Shown in pieces: positions 60,939 to 64,000 of a DNA stretch of 64,000 nucleotides. A program made the translations under genes and the position numbers. Source of the DNA: Paraburkholderia kururiensis. GTDB lineage: Bacteria; Pseudomonadota; Gammaproteobacteria; Burkholderiales; Burkholderiaceae. Position 1 is the stretch's first letter; each line of letters begins with the position of its first letter. Location of the stretch: positions 5,146,001 to 5,210,000 of the forward strand of contig NZ_CP139965.1 in assembly GCF_034424375.1 (NCBI RefSeq), given 5' to 3'. Under the pieces are notes generated by a model. It ran no database searches, had not been told where the DNA came from, and worked only from the letters and a program-made list of their open reading frames with translations.

Positions 60939-61754
60939 ATGAATCCGCTGGCGGAACTGCGCTACTTCTTCACGGCACTCGGCTACTTCACGCGCGTGCC
61001 CGTGCCGCGCTGGGTGGGCTACGAGCCGCAGTGGCTTACCGCGGCGGCGCGCTATTTCCCGCTCGTGGGCGCTTGCGTCGGCGCGCTGGGCGTACTCGTT
61101 TATCTGGCTGCGTTGCGCGTGTTTGGGCCCGGCGTGGCCGTGCTGCTTTCGATGACGGCCACGCTCGCCATGACCGGCGCCTTCCACGAAGACGGTCTCG
61201 CCGACTGTTGCGACGCGTTCGGCGGCGCGTACCGTCGCGAGGACGTGCTGCGCATCATGCACGACTCGCGCATCGGCGCGTTCGGTGCCATCGCGTTGTT
61301 CGTGGCGCTCGCGCTCAAGTGGCAAACCCTCGTGACGCTGGCCGTGCCGCAGGGGGCGTCGGCCTCGTCCATGACTTCTGCGGCGTTGACGCCGTGGCGT
61401 CTTGCGACACTGATGATCGCGGCGCACGCCGTGAGTCGTGCCTGCGCGGTGAGCTATCTCGTCACGCTCGACTACGTGCGCGACGAAGGCAAGGCGAAGC
61501 CCGTGGCGCAACGCATGAGCGTGACCGCGTGGCTCGCTGCGTGCGCGTTCGCGTTGCCGTGGCTCGCGTGGTTCGTCTGGCCCGACTGGCGTGAGGGCGT
61601 CGCAGTGATCGCGCTGCTCGCCGTGCTGCGTTACGCGTTGGGGCGTTACTTCGTGCGCCGCATCGGCGGCTATACGGGCGACTGTCTTGGCTTCGCGCAG
61701 CAGGTGTTCGAAATAGCGCTCTACCTCACCGCGCTCGCATGGATCTCGTTCTGA
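60939..61754 (+). CDS. cobS: Cobalamin-5'-phosphate synthase CobS
   Basis: This 271-residue inner-membrane protein joins adenosylcobinamide-GDP and alpha-ribazole (phosphate). It has several helices and the metal-binding acidic motif GAFHEDGLADCCDAFGG. The start at 60939 has GAAGGGAG upstream and the expected MNPLAELRYFFTALGYFTRVPVP. It overlaps cobC by 16 bp. Confidence 0.94.
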   Translation: MNPLAELRYFFTALGYFTRVPVPRWVGYEPQWLTAAARYFPLVGACVGALGVLVYLAALRVFGPGVAVLLSMTATLAMTGAFHEDGLADCCDAFGGAYRREDVLRIMHDSRIGAFGAIALFVALALKWQTLVTLAVPQGASASSMTSAALTPWRLATLMIAAHAVSRACAVSYLVTLDYVRDEGKAKPVAQRMSVTAWLAACAFALPWLAWFVWPDWREGVAVIALLAVLRYALGRYFVRRIGGYTGDCLGFAQQVFEIALYLTALAWISF

Positions 61755-62362
61755 TCCGCCATCCGGCCGTCGCTGTGGAGCCGGGCGTCTGCTACGGCAA
61801 CAGCGACGTGCCGCTCGCCGCCGACGCGGCAACGAGCGCCGCCGCGTTGACGTCGCGACTGGCCGCGCTCGATGCGCCGCCGCCGCACGTGCTGTTCACG
61901 AGTCCGCTGTCGCGTTGCGCGCACGTCGCGCACGTGCTCGCGATGAATGCGGGCTGCGATTTGCGTACGGACGCGCGGCTCGCCGAAATGCACTTCGGCG
62001 CATGGGAGTTGCAGCGTTGGGATGCAATCGATCGCGCCGCGCTCGACGCCTGGGCCGCCGACTTCGAACACGCGCGCGAGCATGGCGGCGAAAGCGTGGT
62101 GCAGTTCACGACGCGAGTAAGCGCATGGTTCGATGCATCGGTCGATGCGGGTTCGGCTCGCGAGCACACGGTGCAACCTGCGGCGCAAAGCACGGCGCTG
62201 TGGGCGGTCACGCATGCGGGGGTGATTCGCGCCATCGCGTCGCGTGTGCTGGGGTTGCCGCTCGCGCACTGCATGAAATGGCCGCTCGCGTTGCCGGCGG
62301 TGGTGTGGCTCAGAGGTGACGCGCTGGATTCGCCGTGGGCGCTCGTGCGGTGGAATGTTTGA
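61739..62362 (+). CDS. cobC: Alpha-ribazole phosphatase-like histidine phosphatase
   Basis: The 207-residue histidine phosphatase superfamily member starts MDLVLIRHPAVAVEPG, with the catalytic His in RHP (RHG in most families) and the second conserved block in AEMHFGAWELQRWDAI; the late catalytic His is in AVTHAGVIRAI. It would dephosphorylate alpha-ribazole-5-phosphate or cobalamin phosphate. It overlaps cobS by 16 bp, indicating coupled translation. Substrate inferred from context. Confidence 0.88.
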   Translation: MDLVLIRHPAVAVEPGVCYGNSDVPLAADAATSAAALTSRLAALDAPPPHVLFTSPLSRCAHVAHVLAMNAGCDLRTDARLAEMHFGAWELQRWDAIDRAALDAWAADFEHAREHGGESVVQFTTRVSAWFDASVDAGSAREHTVQPAAQSTALWAVTHAGVIRAIASRVLGLPLAHCMKWPLALPAVVWLRGDALDSPWALVRWNV

Positions 62363-62415
62363 ACGCGTGACGTCCGCGGCACCGGCGTTCTCGCTCAATT
62401 CCCATCCTCTCGCGA

Positions 62416-63420
62416 CTACTTCGCGCTGCCGGGCCGCCTCGACCGCGCCCGTTCCAGGTCCTCGCAAAGCAGGGCCGCGCCTTGCGCGAGACGCGGCCCC
62501 GGCCGGTCGATCAGATCGCCGTCGATGGCAAAGAGGTTGTTGCGTGCCACCGCCGTGATGGCCGGCCACGCCTGCCATCGATCGAGCCCGGGAAGCCGGC
62601 CTCGCGGCGTCGTGGCGCCGGGCGCGGCCGTGACGATAGCTTCCGGGTTGGCCGCGAGCACCGCTTCCGTCGAGACGGTCGGCACCACGGGCGCGAGGTT
62701 CGCGAAGACGTTGCGTCCGCCGCATAGCGCGATGACGTCGCTCACCGTGTCCGTGCCGTTGAGCGTCATCAGCGGCTGGTCCCACACCTGATAGAACACG
62801 CTCACCACGGGCTTCGCCGCATAGCGCGCACGCAGGCCGTCGATCTCGCGACGGTACGCGTCGGCTGCGGCCTGTGCCGTTGCGCCCGTGCCGAGCAACG
62901 TGCCGAGCTTCACGAGCGTGGCGGGCACGTCGTCCACGTGATGCGGCGCGTTGAAGTAGAGCGGCACATGCAGTTCGCGCAATCGTTCGATTTGCTGCTG
63001 CGCGTTGCCGTGCCGCCAGACCACGATGAGATCGGGCTTCAGCGCCGCGATGCGTTCGAGGTCGAGCGCCTTGTTGTCGCCCACGCGCGGCACGTTCTTC
63101 GCCTCGGGCGGGTAGTCGCTGTACGACACCGCGCCCACCAGCTTTGCGCCGCCGCCCGCGGCGTAGATCAATTCGGTGACGTGCGGCGCGAGGCTCACCA
63201 CGCGTTGCGCGGGCGCGTCGAGCGTGACGGCTGCGCCGGTGTCGTCGGTCACGGTGAGGGCCGCGTGCGCAGTCTGGGCGGCGGGGAGCACCAGAGTGGT
63301 GAGCAGCAAGCCTGCCGCGGTTCGCCGTGAGCCCGTGCTGCGCGACGCGAAGGCGCGGACGGAAACGGTGGTCGCGCAACGCAAGCGAGCGACCGCGTGA
63401 AGCCTGCGGAAAAAATTCAT
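62416..63420 (-). CDS. btuF: Cobalamin-binding periplasmic protein BtuF-like
   Basis: The 334-residue binding protein is of the helical-backbone class (BtuF/FecB). A long N-terminal leader with signal TAAGLLLTTLVLPAAQTAHA precedes LTVTDDTGAAVTLDAPAQRVVSLAPHVTELIYAAGGGAKLVGAVSYSDYP and LKPDLIVVW, standard for the family. It should pass cobalamin to BtuCD although it is on the opposite strand, convergent with cobC. Its ATG overlaps the stop of the gene upstream by 4 bp. Leader length (about 50 residues) suggests the real start could be later. Confidence 0.9.
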   Translation of the reverse strand: MNFFRRLHAVARLRCATTVSVRAFASRSTGSRRTAAGLLLTTLVLPAAQTAHAALTVTDDTGAAVTLDAPAQRVVSLAPHVTELIYAAGGGAKLVGAVSYSDYPPEAKNVPRVGDNKALDLERIAALKPDLIVVWRHGNAQQQIERLRELHVPLYFNAPHHVDDVPATLVKLGTLLGTGATAQAAADAYRREIDGLRARYAAKPVVSVFYQVWDQPLMTLNGTDTVSDVIALCGGRNVFANLAPVVPTVSTEAVLAANPEAIVTAAPGATTPRGRLPGLDRWQAWPAITAVARNNLFAIDGDLIDRPGPRLAQGAALLCEDLERARSRRPGSAK

Positions 63421-64000
63421 CGGTTGAGGGCGAGCACGTCGACGCTCGCAGCGAAGTGTTGTTCGAGACGTTGCCATTCGTCGGCATCGGCGGGCAGGCC
63501 GATACGAATGCTCGGCACGTCGTGCGGATTCGCAGGATGCCTGAATAATCGCGTCCAGATGCCGCGTTGCGCGAGTGCGTGATGCAGCGCTTCGGCGCGC
63601 GGGTCCGCGGTCCAGGTGAAGAGCGGCGTGCTGTGCGGCGCGAAACCGTGCCTGCGCAGCAGGGCGGTCAGCCGCGCGCTCTCGTCGGCGAGGTGGGCGC
63701 GCATGCGCGTTTGCCAGGCGATATCGGCGAACGCGTGCATGACCGCGTGTCGCGCAGGACCGCTCACGGTCCATGCGCCGAGTCTTGCCGCAAGCTCGTG
63801 CAGCAGCGCTGGTTGCGCGAGCACGAAGCCGCAGCGCGCGCCCGCGAGTCCGAAGAACTTGCCGGGCGAACGCAGTACGACGAGCCCGGGTTGCGCAACG
63901 TGCGGCGCGAGCGAGACGGGGCCTTTGTTGTCGCCCGAGGCATCGGTAAAGGCATCGGCAAAGGAATCAGCAAACGCTTCGTCGACGACAAGCGTACCGC
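63417..64000 (-). CDS. cobD: Threonine-phosphate decarboxylase-like aminotransferase (partial)
   Basis: The gene runs off the right edge; about 193 C-terminal codons are present. VVDEAFAD and LRSPGKFFGLAGARCGFVLA, with the PLP-binding lysine in SPGKFF, place it in the class I/II aminotransferase branch of L-threonine-O-3-phosphate decarboxylase, which supplies aminopropanol phosphate for the nucleotide loop of B12. Between VVDEAFAD and the next conserved block lies a repetitive insert (SFADAFTDAS) coded by 12-bp repeats. Overlap with btuF by ATGA shows co-translation. The N-terminus is not visible. Confidence 0.87.
   Translation of the reverse strand, partial: GTLVVDEAFADSFADAFTDASGDNKGPVSLAPHVAQPGLVVLRSPGKFFGLAGARCGFVLAQPALLHELAARLGAWTVSGPARHAVMHAFADIAWQTRMRAHLADESARLTALLRRHGFAPHSTPLFTWTADPRAEALHHALAQRGIWTRLFRHPANPHDVPSIRIGLPADADEWQRLEQHFAASVDVLALNR
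63940..63975. repeat. 12-bp tandem repeats inside cobD
   Basis: Three adjoining 12-bp units, GCATCGGTAAAG, GCATCGGCAAAG and GAATCAGCAAAC, lie in frame and code for the four-residue pattern [AS]-F-[AT]-D on the minus strand, just after the conserved VVDEAF motif. Such units can change copy number without breaking the frame. Confidence 0.75.

Noticed and set aside
1..64000. CRISPR arrays, transposons, prophage genes, tRNA or rRNA
   Set aside because: I looked for regularly spaced repeats, transposase or integrase proteins, T-loop sequences and rRNA segments and found none; the repeats present are short, local 12- and 14-bp units.

Overview
The window is high-GC chromosomal DNA of a Burkholderiaceae bacterium (Burkholderia, Paraburkholderia, Caballeronia or Trinickia type). 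The assignment rests on gene content and order: waaC-kdoO-waaA, urt plus urease genes, a cysI-DUF934-cysHDN cluster, lptFG divergent from pepA-holC, and zapBA followed by 6S RNA. Nearly all of it is protein-coding. I saw no insertion sequence, prophage, CRISPR array, tRNA or rRNA. It reads as core genome, with accessory-looking polysaccharide genes near the left end.

Layout. (1) 392-2268: an orphan acyl carrier protein, a family 2 glycosyltransferase and a SAM hydroxide adenosyltransferase. (2) 2318-8506: a leftward exopolysaccharide/O-unit group (flippase, two glycosyltransferases, galE) divergent from phosphomannomutase/phosphoglucomutase. (3) 8684-14596: a compact leftward cellulose-synthase-like operon (bcsA, short bcsB, TPR plus beta-barrel protein). 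(4) 14899-18361: LPS inner-core genes waaC, kdoO (Kdo 3-hydroxylase) and waaA. (5) 18422-31469: a leftward nitrogen island, urtABCDE, ureD, an amino-acid-type binding protein, ureABCEFG. Two sigma-54 promoters precede urtA and the binding-protein gene, so urea uptake and hydrolysis are probably under NtrC control. (6) 32045-34796: rhodanese, Pcm-like methyltransferase, a small conserved protein and a second LIV-type binding protein.

(7) 34949-42803: assimilatory sulfate reduction. cysB is divergent from cysI-DUF934-cysH-cysD-cysN-cobA, and cbiX is convergent at the end; cobA and cbiX provide siroheme for CysI. CysH has the iron-sulfur cysteines of an APS reductase and CysN carries no CysC, so APS is probably reduced directly. 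(8) 42881-47927: lptG and lptF (LPS export) divergent from pepA, holC and a small protein. (9) 47976-53848: cytochrome c, ilvD with a divergent LysR regulator, lgt, a SIMPL-domain protein and an EVE-domain protein. (10) 54025-55034: 6S RNA downstream of zapA and a zapB-like gene. (11) 55359-64000: a cobalamin island. A B12 riboswitch precedes btuB, btuC, an ABC ATPase, cobT, cobS and cobC; btuF and a cobD-like aminotransferase that runs off the window end are convergent.

Most start sites on the minus strand were chosen by family alignment and by ATGA-type overlaps, because many in-frame upstream starts are available in this high-GC sequence. All functions are homology inferences made by reading the protein sequence; no database search was possible.
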